NCBI RefSeq assembly: GCF_001281385.1
Contig: NZ_CP006911.1
Span: forward strand, 310,001-374,000
From: Candidatus Pseudothioglobus singularis PS1
GTDB taxonomy: Bacteria > Pseudomonadota > Gammaproteobacteria > PS1 > Pseudothioglobaceae
Reading direction: 5' to 3'
DNA length: 64,000 nucleotides
A program made the translations under genes and the position numbers. The notes below the pieces were generated by a model. That model saw only the letters and a list, made by a program, of their open reading frames with translations, had not been told where the DNA came from and searched no databases. Positions 27,160-35,868 of this stretch are shown piece by piece. Position 1 is the stretch's first letter. Each line of letters starts with the position of its first letter.

Positions 27160-28133
27160 ATAATAAGAATAAATTCTTTTCAAGACTTGTTGCATCTATT
27201 TTTTTGCTTCTATTTATGGCTTGGATTCTTGTATCTAAGGATATAACTTCTGTCCAAACACAAATTATTCAAGTTAAATCTGGCGCTTCAATGGGAGTCG
27301 TTGCGCAAGATTTAAGCGAAAAAAAACTAATTAAGTCAAAATTATTTTTTACAACACTAAGCAGGCTACTTAGTGCTAATAAAAAATTAAAGTCTGGCTA
27401 CTATGAATTAAAGCCTAACACCTCTGTATTTGAATTTATAGAGAAAATTTCAAGAGGAGATGTACTCAAAACTAAAATTACTTTAGTTGAAGGAAAAACA
27501 ATTAAATACTATTTTAATCAGTTAAAAAATGATCCATCGCTCACAAAAATAGGCTCATTTGATCAAGTTATGAACTCAATTGGAGTCAAGGAGCCATATG
27601 ATGGCTGGTTTTATCCTGAAACATATATCTTTAATTATGGTGAGAGTGTTGAAAATGTTTTGAAAAGATCGCATTTGGCAATGAAAATAAAGATATCAGA
27701 GATGTGGGAAAAAAGAGATAGGAGTATTCCGCTTACTTCGCCATATCAGGCCATAATCCTTGCCTCTTTAATAGAAAATGAAACTGCCTTAGATTATGAA
27801 AAACCATTAATTTCAAGTGTTTTTATAGCAAGACTGAATTTAAATATGCGACTTCAGACAGACCCAACAGTGATATACGCATTGGGAGATGCCTACTCAT
27901 CTCCATTAACTCGAAGCGATTTAAAGATTGATCATCCATATAATACATACCGTAATAAAGGTTTGCCTCCAGGAGCTATATCTTCAGCTGGGCAAGCTTC
28001 ATTGTATGCAGCTCTTCACCCTGCAAAGGAAAATGACTTGTATTTTGTTTCAAAGAAGGATGGAAGCCATGCATTTGCTCCAAATTATGAAAAACATAAA
28101 GAGAATATCAAGAAGTACTTAAATAATAACTAG
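27150..28133 (+). CDS. mltG: Endolytic murein transglycosylase MltG
   Basis: This protein of 327 residues has one N-terminal membrane anchor (about 11-28), a LysM-like segment and the YceG domain with the catalytic glutamate in LIENETA. Downstream motifs are LQTDPTVIYALG and SPYNTYRNKGLPPGAISSAG-like. It cuts glycan strands and sets their length during peptidoglycan synthesis. I use ATG 27150 rather than TTG 27144. It overlaps pabC by 10 bp. Confidence 0.95.
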   Translation: MLVNNKNKFFSRLVASIFLLLFMAWILVSKDITSVQTQIIQVKSGASMGVVAQDLSEKKLIKSKLFFTTLSRLLSANKKLKSGYYELKPNTSVFEFIEKISRGDVLKTKITLVEGKTIKYYFNQLKNDPSLTKIGSFDQVMNSIGVKEPYDGWFYPETYIFNYGESVENVLKRSHLAMKIKISEMWEKRDRSIPLTSPYQAIILASLIENETALDYEKPLISSVFIARLNLNMRLQTDPTVIYALGDAYSSPLTRSDLKIDHPYNTYRNKGLPPGAISSAGQASLYAALHPAKENDLYFVSKKDGSHAFAPNYEKHKENIKKYLNNN

Positions 28134-28149
28134 TTTAAAATTGTATGCT

Positions 28150-28767
28150 ATGAATAAAGGAAGGTTTATCACAATTGATGGTGTTGAGGGTGCTGGTAAA
28201 AGTACACAAATAGATCTTATTTGTAGCTATTTGCAGCGAAAAGGTATTAAAGTTGTGAGAACTCGTGAACCAGGTGGTACTGATGTTGGAGAAAAAATTC
28301 GCTCCGTATTGCTTGACGTTGACAACCAAGAAATGCACAGTGATACAGAGTTATTATTAATGTTTAGTTCTAGAAACGAGCTCATACAAAATAAAATTAT
28401 CCCAGCTCTGAATAACGGTTCTTGGGTTGTCAGTGATCGTTTTACTGATGCTTCTTTTGCTTATCAAGGTGGTGGGAGGATGCTTAATTTAGATCGAATT
28501 GCTAAATTAGAAGAATGGGTCTTAGGTGACTTTCAGCCTGATCTAACTCTATTACTTGATATCAGCGTTGAGATAGGCATGACCAGAATTGAGGCTCGTG
28601 CTGCAAAAGACAGAATTGAGCTTGAGGAGAGAGCTTTTTTTGAACGTGTAAGATCTGTATTCATTAGTAGGTCTGAGGCCTTTCCTAAAAGAATTAAGTT
28701 AATTGATGCAAGTGGAACAATTAATGATATTCATGAAAAAATTAGATTACTCGTAGACTCAATATGA
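28150..28767 (+). CDS. tmk: Thymidylate kinase
   Basis: This 205-residue P-loop kinase turns dTMP into dTDP. P-loop: GVEGAGKST. The DR motif is DRFTDAS with the base-binding AYQGGGR after it, and the LID region contains RIEARAAKDRIE. The ATG at 28150 is preferred over TTG 28141, because the family begins just before FITIDGVEG. It overlaps holB by 4 bp (ATGA). Confidence 0.96.
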   Translation: MNKGRFITIDGVEGAGKSTQIDLICSYLQRKGIKVVRTREPGGTDVGEKIRSVLLDVDNQEMHSDTELLLMFSSRNELIQNKIIPALNNGSWVVSDRFTDASFAYQGGGRMLNLDRIAKLEEWVLGDFQPDLTLLLDISVEIGMTRIEARAAKDRIELEERAFFERVRSVFISRSEAFPKRIKLIDASGTINDIHEKIRLLVDSI

Positions 28768-29804
28768 TTCCTCCTTGGCAAAAGAGTGCCAGTGACAAGC
28801 TCGATAAAATGGTTCAGCAGAATCATTTACCTCATGCATTGCTTATTACTGGAGTTGATAAAATTGGTAAACTCAATTTGACTCAAAACTTTATTCAAAA
28901 ACTTCTTTGTCCTAGCTCTTCCTGTGGCACATGCGAGTTTTGTCAATCTCTTCAAAAAGATCAGCCAGAGGAAGAGCTGGGTCACAGTGTTTTAATTCGG
29001 CGCTCTCATTACCCAAATTTAATCTACTGTAGAACTGAGCTTAATGATTCAGGCTCAATGTCAAAAGAAATTCGGGTTGATCAAATTCGTGCTTTTTGTG
29101 AGGTATTGAGTAAAACGGCTGACTCTCTTCAGATTGGCGTCATTTTTTATGCAGATCAAATGAACAATAATGCAGCTAATAGCCTATTAAAAACGTTAGA
29201 AGAGCCTAGAAAAAATACACTTATTATTTTGTTAGCACATAATATAAACCTTCTCCCAAAGACTATACTGTCTCGATGTCAAACTATTCATATTAATCCC
29301 ACTTATGATCAGGAGAGCGCGGATTGGCTTTCAAATCAAATTACTGAAAACACAAGAGATGATTTTGATTCTATGCAACTTCTAGAGAGTTCCCACGGGG
29401 TTCCTCAAAAAGCACTCGATGATCTTAAAGGTGATTATTTTCTTAAATATCAGAGTTGGCAGAATTTATTGCTTGAGATTGTGCTAAGTCCAACCAAAAT
29501 ATCAAATACTGATATATTTGTTGATCATGAACTTGAAGTTCTTAAATGTTTACAGCATCTTTTGAATGAAGCTATTAAAATTAAAGTGTTAGATCATGAA
29601 GGAGCAAATCTAGAGCTTAATCAAGTTGTTGAAAAAACATCATTCAATAATCTATTCAAACTGCTTGATGATACAAATCGTGCTATATCAATGGCACAAA
29701 CAACTATAAATATTAAATTATTATTGGATAATGTGTTGGTTGTCTGGTCACACATAACCAATTTAAAAAAGTACCCAGCGATTACTAATATTCAGGAGTA
29801 TTAA
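28764..29804 (+). CDS. holB: DNA polymerase III delta-prime subunit
   Basis: This 346-residue AAA+ clamp-loader subunit has LPHALLITG at the N-terminus and a zinc site C-(5)-C-(2)-C-(2)-C ([12 protein letters not shown]). SLLKTLEEP follows, with the sensor region LSRCQTI. The P-loop is degenerate ([10 protein letters not shown]), which fits delta-prime, a subunit that does not bind ATP productively. It sits in the conserved tmk-holB pair and shares one base with hemL (TAATG). Confidence 0.93.
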   Translation: MIPPWQKSASDKLDKMVQQNHLPHALLITGVDKIGKLNLTQNFIQKLLCPSSSCGTCEFCQSLQKDQPEEELGHSVLIRRSHYPNLIYCRTELNDSGSMSKEIRVDQIRAFCEVLSKTADSLQIGVIFYADQMNNNAANSLLKTLEEPRKNTLIILLAHNINLLPKTILSRCQTIHINPTYDQESADWLSNQITENTRDDFDSMQLLESSHGVPQKALDDLKGDYFLKYQSWQNLLLEIVLSPTKISNTDIFVDHELEVLKCLQHLLNEAIKIKVLDHEGANLELNQVVEKTSFNNLFKLLDDTNRAISMAQTTINIKLLLDNVLVVWSHITNLKKYPAITNIQEY

Positions 29805-31087
29805 TGAACCAATCTTCAATTTTATTTAAAGAGGCTAAAGAATATATACCCGGAGGAGTGAACTCTCCAGTTAGGGCCTTTAATGGTGTGGGGGGAGATC
29901 CAGTTTTTTTTGATAGAGGTGAGGGTGCTTATCTTTTTGACGTAGATGGAAATTCTTATATTGATTATGTAGGCTCTTGGGGGCCCATGATCTTAGGCCA
30001 TTCTAATCCAGTTATCATTGATGCAGTTAAGTCAGTTTTAGATAAAGGTTTGGGCTTTGGGGCGCCAACTCAGATTGAAACTTCACTTGCAAAAAAAGTT
30101 TGTCAGATCATGCCATCCATTGAGCTAGTTCGAATGGTCAGTTCTGGAACTGAGGCAACTATGAGTGCAATTCGATTAGCAAGGGGCTATACAAACCGAG
30201 ATAAAATTTTGAAATTTGAGGGCTGCTATCACGGCCATTCTGATTCTTTGTTAGTTAAGGCAGGGTCAGGTGCTCTAACGCTAGGGGTTCCAACATCCCC
30301 CGGCGTTCCTGGTGATCTTGCAAAACATACTCTGACTCTTGAGTTCAATAATCTGGAGCTTGTCGAGGATTTATTTTCTAAGATGGGTGAGGAGATTGGA
30401 TGCATAATTGTTGAACCCATTGCAGGCAATATGAATTGTATACCTCCTAAAGAAGGTTTTTTGCAGGGCTTACGCAAGATTTGTGATGAGTATGGCGCTG
30501 TTCTGATTTTTGATGAGGTGATGACAGGATTTAGAGTAGCTTTAGGGGGTGCGCAAGAAGTTTATGATGTTGTACCTGACCTTACGGCATTAGGAAAGGT
30601 AATTGGAGGTGGGCTTCCAGTTGCTGCCTTTGGGGGGAAGAGAGAAATCATGAGTCAAATAGCCCCTCTAGGCCCTGTTTATCAAGCAGGTACACTTTCA
30701 GGTAATCCACTTTCTATGGCATCAGGTATCGCTATGCTTAGCGCTCTGGAATCTGATAAATCTTTTTATCAAAACCTGGGTCTAAGAGCCTCTAATTTAG
30801 TTGATGGTATTGTATCGGCAGCTAAATCTCATAATATCCCTATGACATCTAATTATGTTGGTGGTATGTTTGGTTTATTTTTTAGTTCAGAAGAAAAAGT
30901 AAGTAATTTCTCTCAGGCATCTAGTTGTGATATTGAACTATTTAAAAAATTCTATAATGCCATGCTGAAAAAAGGTATCTATCTTGCACCTTCAGCCTAT
31001 GAGGCTGGTTTTCTATCAATAGCACACTCAGATGAAGACATTACTAAAACAATAGAGACAGCCTCTTCTGTCTTTTCTTCACTATGA
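29804..31087 (+). CDS. hemL: Glutamate-1-semialdehyde 2,1-aminomutase
   Basis: This 427-residue class III aminotransferase-fold PLP enzyme forms 5-aminolevulinate, the C5-route precursor of haem. The Schiff-base lysine is K265 ([10 protein letters not shown]), the same number as in E. coli. Other motifs are [25 protein letters not shown] and the catalytic-loop [10 protein letters not shown]. The position directly after holB is not the E. coli one. Confidence 0.97.
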   Translation: MNQSSILFKEAKEYIPGGVNSPVRAFNGVGGDPVFFDRGEGAYLFDVDGNSYIDYVGSWGPMILGHSNPVIIDAVKSVLDKGLGFGAPTQIETSLAKKVCQIMPSIELVRMVSSGTEATMSAIRLARGYTNRDKILKFEGCYHGHSDSLLVKAGSGALTLGVPTSPGVPGDLAKHTLTLEFNNLELVEDLFSKMGEEIGCIIVEPIAGNMNCIPPKEGFLQGLRKICDEYGAVLIFDEVMTGFRVALGGAQEVYDVVPDLTALGKVIGGGLPVAAFGGKREIMSQIAPLGPVYQAGTLSGNPLSMASGIAMLSALESDKSFYQNLGLRASNLVDGIVSAAKSHNIPMTSNYVGGMFGLFFSSEEKVSNFSQASSCDIELFKKFYNAMLKKGIYLAPSAYEAGFLSIAHSDEDITKTIETASSVFSSL

Positions 31088-31686
31088 GCTTAGTTACAGT
31101 TGGTGCTGAATTATTGTCAGCAAAGGAACGACTTCAAAACTTCAAAAATAATGTGACCATTTTTGGGTCGGCTCGAATTCAGGAATCTGATCCGATCTAT
31201 ACAGATGCCTATCGGCTAGGAAAAGAATTATCAAATGCTGGATATAATGTTTTTACAGGCGGCGGTCCTGGGATTATGAGTGCTTCCAATAAGGGCTCTT
31301 ATGAAGGAAAATCTAAGAGTATAGGTCTTAATATTGAGTTACCAAATGAACAATCTAGTAATCCCTATTTAGATGAAAATATTACTTTTAACTATTTCTT
31401 TTCTAGAAAAGTCATGCTTGTTAAGTACTCAAGTGCCTGTATTTATTTTCCTGGTGGGTACGGCACTGCTGATGAGTTAATGGAAGTTTTAACATTGATG
31501 CAGACTCGTAAAATGAACAAAGTTCCAATCATATTGTATGATTCTAAATTTTGGAGTTCGCTCCTATCCTGGATCGAGCAAACTGTTGATAAATCATATG
31601 TCAATCGGGAGCATTTTGAATTAATTAAGGTTGTTGATTCTATTGAAGAAATAATGACTATCGTGGAGTCAGAAGTATGTCTTTAG
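31084..31686 (+). CDS. LOG-family protein (probable nucleotide 5'-monophosphate phosphoribohydrolase)
   Basis: This 200-residue Rossmann-like protein carries the LOG signatures [13 protein letters not shown] near 59-71 and [13 protein letters not shown] near 122-134. Both belong to the nucleotide-binding and catalytic site of cytokinin-activating LOG enzymes and bacterial PpnN-like relatives. In bacteria these cleave AMP/GMP-type monophosphates to base and ribose-5-phosphate. The start overlaps hemL by 4 bp. The physiological substrate is unknown. Confidence 0.85.
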   Translation: MSLVTVGAELLSAKERLQNFKNNVTIFGSARIQESDPIYTDAYRLGKELSNAGYNVFTGGGPGIMSASNKGSYEGKSKSIGLNIELPNEQSSNPYLDENITFNYFFSRKVMLVKYSSACIYFPGGYGTADELMEVLTLMQTRKMNKVPIILYDSKFWSSLLSWIEQTVDKSYVNREHFELIKVVDSIEEIMTIVESEVCL

Positions 31687-32333
31687 CAATGTTTGACCTT
31701 GATAATACGCTTATTGGTGGAGACAGTGATTATCTGTGGGGTGAGTTTTTATGCGAAAAAGGAATAATTGAAGACACGGCCTCTTTTCAAAAGATGAATG
31801 AATATTTTTATCAGCAATATGAAGTTGGTAAGTTAGATATTTATGCCTGGGCAGAATTTAGTTTTAAAGTTCTAACTGAATATTCTATAGATGAGCTTAA
31901 TGATCTTCGTCAGAATTTTATTCACCAAAAAATTGAGCCTATTTTTCTTGATAAAGCTCAAAGCTGCATTAATCAGCATAAAGAAAATGGCGATACTGTT
32001 CTTGTGATTACTGCATCCAATACATTTATAACTGCTCCAATAGCTGAGATGTATGGAATAAATCATCTACTTGCCACAGAGCCTGAATTTAAAGATGGAC
32101 GTTTTACAGGTAAAGTTTCAGGAGTTCCATGTTTTCAGTCAGGGAAAATTGATAATTTGATGCCTTGGATTGAAAAACATAATAAGAATTTGAAGGGCTC
32201 TTATTTCTACTCTGACTCTCACAATGACCTCCCACTTCTTGAGCTTGTGGATAATCCTGTAGCTATTAATGGCGATCCAAGATTGACTAGTACGGCAAAT
32301 AAGAATGGTTGGCCAAATCTTGACTGGCGATAA
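31677..32333 (+). CDS. HAD-superfamily IB hydrolase (phosphoserine-phosphatase-like)
   Basis: This 218-residue phosphatase has HAD motif I FDLDNTL at 6-12, motif II ITAS, a lysine in QSGK for motif III, and motif IV SDSHNDLP. A C1-type helical cap lies between motifs I and II. Subfamily IB members act on phosphoserine, histidinol phosphate or related small phosphomonoesters. The substrate is not determinable here. It overlaps the LOG-family gene by 10 bp and meets the sulfur operon tail to tail with 1 bp between stops. Confidence 0.85.
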   Translation: MSLAMFDLDNTLIGGDSDYLWGEFLCEKGIIEDTASFQKMNEYFYQQYEVGKLDIYAWAEFSFKVLTEYSIDELNDLRQNFIHQKIEPIFLDKAQSCINQHKENGDTVLVITASNTFITAPIAEMYGINHLLATEPEFKDGRFTGKVSGVPCFQSGKIDNLMPWIEKHNKNLKGSYFYSDSHNDLPLLELVDNPVAINGDPRLTSTANKNGWPNLDWR

Positions 32334-32334
32334 A

Positions 32335-32853
32335 CTAAATAAATAAATCTTGACTAGATTTTTGAGCGACATCCAGATAAGTTGCAGCACCAGCAAACTC
32401 TATTCCTTCAATAAATTCATCTCTTGAGAAGCCAAACATCCCCATAGTCATCTCACAGGCTATAAATTTAACACCCATTTCAACACAAATACTTCTGAGC
32501 TCCTCGATAGTTGCCATGCCATTGTTTTGAAATGTTTTTTTCATCATTTTTGTGGCGAAAAGCTCAAAGCCAGGGATATTCCAAATAATATTGGGAATTT
32601 TTGGACCAAAATCTATTGACTGAAACCACTTTGGCCCAAAAGGCATTTTCATTGGCATATCAGGATTACCCTGGGGCGAAATTCTCAGATGCGACAAGTC
32701 TTTGAGTAGAAGGTTTAACCCATAGAAAGTACAAAAAACAGTTACCTCCTTACCCATAGCAATGCCAGTTGAAGCCAAAATAAAGGGAGGATAAGCCCAG
32801 TCGAGTGTTCCTTTTGAGGCAATGAGCGTCATTTCGTTAGAGTCAGATGTCAT
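32335..32853 (-). CDS. DsrE2-type sulfur carrier protein
   Basis: This 172-residue DsrE/DsrF-like protein has C41 in VTVFCTFYGLN and C133 in the conserved CEMTMGMFGF motif. It resembles the DsrE2 group linked to TusA and rhodanese genes in sulfur oxidisers. A hydrophobic stretch around 24-45 fits the membrane association reported for that group. It lies 5 bp after tusA in an operon with YeeE/YedE-type proteins. A role in passing persulfide sulfur is inferred from the family and neighbours. Confidence 0.82.
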   Translation of the reverse strand: MTSDSNEMTLIASKGTLDWAYPPFILASTGIAMGKEVTVFCTFYGLNLLLKDLSHLRISPQGNPDMPMKMPFGPKWFQSIDFGPKIPNIIWNIPGFELFATKMMKKTFQNNGMATIEELRSICVEMGVKFIACEMTMGMFGFSRDEFIEGIEFAGAATYLDVAQKSSQDLFI

Positions 32854-32858
32854 AGAGT

Positions 32859-33083
32859 CTAATTCTTTTCAATATTAAAGATGATTTTATTGCCATCATC
32901 TTTTTGAGAGATTAACTTGTGGCCAAGCTGGTTACAAAAGGCAACAAAATCCTTTTTTGATCCTTGATCAGTACAAATGACCTCAATAATCTCTTTTGAT
33001 TCCATTGAAGCTAGTGCTTGCTTAGTTTTTAAAATTGGCATTGGACATGCAAATCCACACATGTCTAGAGTATGATCAGCCAT
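32859..33083 (-). CDS. tusA: TusA-family sulfurtransferase
   Basis: This small protein of 74 residues has the TusA motif C13-P-M-P, where C13 carries persulfide sulfur; an extra cysteine is at C9. I use ATG 33083 because GAGG lies 8 nt upstream; the alternative GTG 33092 falls within that ribosome-binding site. It is encoded between half-size YeeE/YedE transporters and DsrE2. It therefore probably accepts imported or mobilised sulfur rather than serving only tRNA thiolation. The symbol denotes the family. Confidence 0.88.
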   Translation of the reverse strand: MADHTLDMCGFACPMPILKTKQALASMESKEIIEVICTDQGSKKDFVAFCNQLGHKLISQKDDGNKIIFNIEKN

Positions 33084-33132
33084 AGAAATCACCTCAAAAG
33101 TTAAGTAAGAATATTTTAGTAGGTTATGACTG

Positions 33133-33543
33133 TTATTTGATTATATTTTTTTTAACTAAAACCCCTGCAGCCATTGAAAGCAGGAACACTATGATTATTG
33201 GGTCAAAAGTTGCTATTGCAGCGATAGCTGGACCAGGGCAAAGGCCAACAAGCCCCCAACCTACTCCAAAAAGCGATGCACCAATAATAATCTTTTTATC
33301 AAGCTTTTGTTTCTTCGGTAAATCAATTTGATTACCCAGGGAAGATGTTTGTCTATTTCTCATAAGATAAAAGAATGGTCCAGCAGTAATAATACCGCCA
33401 CCCATGACAAAAATAAGAGAGGCATCCCAGTTATGAGTGATGCTCAAAAACCCAATTACTTTTTCAGGATTAGTCATTCCTGAAATAACTAGACCGATTC
33501 CAAAGATAATACCTGAGACAAGGGAGATAATTTTGTCACTCAT
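33133..33543 (-). CDS. YeeE/YedE family membrane protein, second half (PmpB-like)
   Basis: This 136-residue protein with about four membrane helices contains G-V-GLCPGPAIAAIATF, one of the conserved cysteine loops of YeeE/YedE (sulfur-transport domain) proteins. Full-length YeeE carries two such units in one chain of about 350 residues; here they are two genes with a 4 bp overlap. YeeE (TsuA) takes up thiosulfate by relaying it past cysteines. A sulfur-compound transport role is likely. Confidence 0.85.
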   Translation of the reverse strand: MSDKIISLVSGIIFGIGLVISGMTNPEKVIGFLSITHNWDASLIFVMGGGIITAGPFFYLMRNRQTSSLGNQIDLPKKQKLDKKIIIGASLFGVGWGLVGLCPGPAIAAIATFDPIIIVFLLSMAAGVLVKKNIIK

Positions 33544-33971
33544 AGATAGATCCCAAACTGCTGAAGGGTGAATACTGTTAAGACTCCTATTGCAACAAAT
33601 GTTGCAGTTGCAACCATAGAGTTGACTGATAATCTACCAATACCACATATTCCATGACCAGAGGTACAGCCACCTCCTAACCTAGTCCCAAAACCAACCA
33701 AAAATCCACCAGGAATAATTAAAAGGTATGAATGGGTTATTTCAAAAGCGATTGGATTATTTGGTAAGACTATATTGTAGATAATTAATGGGCCTACTAC
33801 CAGCCCAATTAAAAACAAAGTATTTGAAACTCTTTGAGACGTTTGCGTAATAGCATTTTCAAAGATTCCACTAATTCCTGCTAGTCGCCCTGTGGCATAA
33901 AAATATAAAACGACAGAAAGGCCAATAATGATGCCTCCAATTAAAGCGCTAATGGGCGTAAAGTTATGCAT
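33540..33971 (-). CDS. YeeE/YedE family membrane protein, first half (PmpA-like)
   Basis: This 143-residue membrane protein has the YeeE/YedE signature GTRLGGGCTSGHGICGIGR, holding two cysteines that could interact with the sulfur substrate. It is first in the operon YeeE-YeeE-tusA-dsrE2 and overlaps the second half by 4 bp. It probably pairs with that half to form one transporter. Thiosulfate is the best-known substrate of the family, but others cannot be excluded. Confidence 0.86.
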   Translation of the reverse strand: MHNFTPISALIGGIIIGLSVVLYFYATGRLAGISGIFENAITQTSQRVSNTLFLIGLVVGPLIIYNIVLPNNPIAFEITHSYLLIIPGGFLVGFGTRLGGGCTSGHGICGIGRLSVNSMVATATFVAIGVLTVFTLQQFGIYL

Positions 33972-34044
33972 TTCTAATTAAATCGAAATTATTCAATTCA
34001 ATAATAACAGAATTCGAAGTTTTAAAGAGGTAAAGTCTATATAG

Positions 34045-34461
34045 TTAATCGGAGAACTTAGAATAATAATATCTTCTCAATTTAGGCCTTGAGACAATAT
34101 GTGAAAAGATAGCCATAAGCAAAAAAAGAAGTAATACAATGTATTCACTTTTTGCAACATCAAATCTCATTCCAATAACTAAAGCACTAAAGAAATAAGT
34201 CTTTAAAATTGTATCTAAAAATTGAATAGGATATAACTGCCTAGATTCAGATATCAAGTATTTTAATGAGTAAAAAGCAAAGGTAAGTAAAATGGTCACT
34301 CTTAAAGCGACCATTCTATGATAAGGCATCTCTTCTCCCTCAGAAATATAAAAGGGAAAATAGAGTGAAACGTCATAAATAGCTAGAACAGATGCGACCA
34401 CGCACCATAGTCCAAGAAGTGCAATGAGAGTTTTTGCAAAAAATTTTAAGAATTTATTCAT
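34045..34461 (-). CDS. Small membrane protein of unknown function
   Basis: This 138-residue protein has about four hydrophobic segments (near 9-30, 53-68, 86-100 and 108-125) and a basic tail (RPKLRRYYYSK). I do not recognise the family. The ATG at 34461 is more natural than GTG 34467. It lies 73 bp upstream of the YeeE/YedE operon on the same strand and just after the rpiA terminator, so it may head that operon or be independent. Confidence 0.65.
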   Translation of the reverse strand: MNKFLKFFAKTLIALLGLWCVVASVLAIYDVSLYFPFYISEGEEMPYHRMVALRVTILLTFAFYSLKYLISESRQLYPIQFLDTILKTYFFSALVIGMRFDVAKSEYIVLLLFLLMAIFSHIVSRPKLRRYYYSKFSD

Positions 34462-34482
34462 AGTCACTCAATTAAGCTCATT

Positions 34483-34511
34483 AAAAAATCCATTTAATAT
34501 TATTAAATGGA
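34483..34511 (-). terminator. Intrinsic terminator of rpiA
   Basis: TCCATTTAAT-ATT-ATTAAATGGA forms a 10 bp stem (34489-34511). On the minus strand it is followed directly by six T. It lies about 70 nt after the rpiA stop. It separates rpiA from the membrane protein gene at 34461. Confidence 0.72.
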
Positions 34512-34579
34512 ATTATTTTCTAATGGCCTTTTTTTGAATAGGGCTAGTGACCGACCTATAATTTTTTCTATTGTAACTA

Positions 34580-35242
34580 TTAAGGCTCAATAATGTCAAC
34601 CCCTTCTTGAGAGGCGAGTAGAAGTATGTCGGCACTCCGACATGCAAACAGTCCATTTGTCACCACTCCCACAATATTATTAAGTTGACTCTCAAGGGCT
34701 TTTGGGCTATCAATATTAAGATCGTGAATATCAAGTATTAGATTTCCATTGTCCGTAGTAAATTCTTCTCTCAATATTGGATTGCCGCCAATTGATTTGA
34801 CAACTTCACGCTTTACATAGTTTGAGGCCATAGGAATCACTTCAATTGGTAAAGGAAATTTACCCAAAATATCAACAAGCTTTGAATCATCAGCTATACA
34901 AACAAATTGTTTAGAGGTCGTGGCTACAATTTTTTCACGAGTCAATGCACCTCCTCCACCCTTGATAAGGTTAAGGTCATGGTTTGACTCATCAGTACCA
35001 TCGATATAAACTGAAATTTCGCTGACCTCATTTAGGTCAAAAACATGAATACCATGACTTTTAAGTCGATTTGCTGTTTCAATTGAGCTTGCAACAGCAC
35101 CCCTTATGGAATCCTTAATTGTCGCTAGTTGATCAATAAAAAAATTTGCTGTTGAGCCTGTGCCAACGCCTATAATAGTTTCAGGAACAACATACTTAAG
35201 TGCAGCCTTAGCAACCTCATTTTTCAATTCATCTTGGGTCAT
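34580..35242 (-). CDS. rpiA: Ribose-5-phosphate isomerase A
   Basis: This 220-residue enzyme interconverts ribose-5-phosphate and ribulose-5-phosphate. Motifs: [13 protein letters not shown] and [11 protein letters not shown], the last carrying the catalytic glutamate. The start ATG 35242 has GGAGG 5 nt upstream. The frame is open upstream to 35338, but that extension has no family similarity and would overlap the divergent rdgB. Confidence 0.96.
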   Translation of the reverse strand: MTQDELKNEVAKAALKYVVPETIIGVGTGSTANFFIDQLATIKDSIRGAVASSIETANRLKSHGIHVFDLNEVSEISVYIDGTDESNHDLNLIKGGGGALTREKIVATTSKQFVCIADDSKLVDILGKFPLPIEVIPMASNYVKREVVKSIGGNPILREEFTTDNGNLILDIHDLNIDSPKALESQLNNIVGVVTNGLFACRSADILLLASQEGVDIIEP

Positions 35243-35269
35243 GTTGCCTCCATCTTTTAGTTCAAAATT

Positions 35270-35275
35270 ATTATA
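35270..35275 (-). promoter_or_regulatory. -10 element of rpiA next to the rdgB start
   Basis: TATAAT on the minus strand at 35270-35275 gives a leader of about 20 nt for rpiA. Only 37 bp separate the rpiA and rdgB start codons, so the rpiA -35 region must lie inside the first codons of rdgB. No strong -35 is seen. Confidence 0.4.
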
Positions 35276-35279
35276 CACG

Positions 35280-35867
35280 ATGAAAAAAATTATCCTTGCA
35301 ACAGGAAATCCTGGAAAGGTAAGAGAATTAAACGCCATGCTAAATGGGCATTATAGTGTTGTCTCTCAAAAAGATTTACAGGTTAAGGAAATCCCCGAGA
35401 CTGGCAGTTCTTTTATTGAGAATGCATTATTAAAAGCAAGAAATGCATCGCTTCAAACTAAACTACCCGCTTTGGCTGATGATTCAGGCCTTGAGGTCGA
35501 AGTGCTGGATGGTGAGCCAGGTATTTACTCAGCTAGATATGCTAGAGAAGGCGCAACAGATGAGGAAAATGTAAAAAAGCTTTTGTTGAAAATGGAGGGC
35601 CATAATAATCGTAAAGCCCATTTTTGTTGCGCAATGGTCTATATAAATGATGAAAAAGATACAAAACCTATTATTATCGAGAGACGATGGGAGGGAGAAA
35701 TTCTTAGAGAGCCCATTGGAACAAATGGTTTTGGCTATGACCCGATCTTTTATTTGAAGGACTATAGTTGCAGCTCTGCTCAACTTGAGCCAGATATTAA
35801 AAATAAAATATCGCATCGTGGACAAGCTTTAGATGATTTATTAAGTCAACTACTTAGAGCTGAATAA
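35280..35867 (+). CDS. rdgB: Non-canonical purine NTP pyrophosphatase (RdgB/HAM1)
   Basis: This 195-residue house-cleaning enzyme hydrolyses dITP, ITP and XTP to monophosphates. Motifs: [12 protein letters not shown] at the N-terminus, [17 protein letters not shown] and SHRGQAL. The start is ATG 35280, where the family similarity begins; the open frame reaches back to 35160 but without homology. It is followed after 1 bp by hemW, a common gammaproteobacterial pair. Confidence 0.96.
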   Translation: MKKIILATGNPGKVRELNAMLNGHYSVVSQKDLQVKEIPETGSSFIENALLKARNASLQTKLPALADDSGLEVEVLDGEPGIYSARYAREGATDEENVKKLLLKMEGHNNRKAHFCCAMVYINDEKDTKPIIIERRWEGEILREPIGTNGFGYDPIFYLKDYSCSSAQLEPDIKNKISHRGQALDDLLSQLLRAE

Positions 35868-35868
35868 C

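Noticed and set aside
35160-35338. Extended starts for rdgB (35160) and rpiA (35338)
   Set aside because: Family similarity begins at 35280 and 35242, rpiA has GGAGG just before 35242, and the extensions would overlap on opposite strands.
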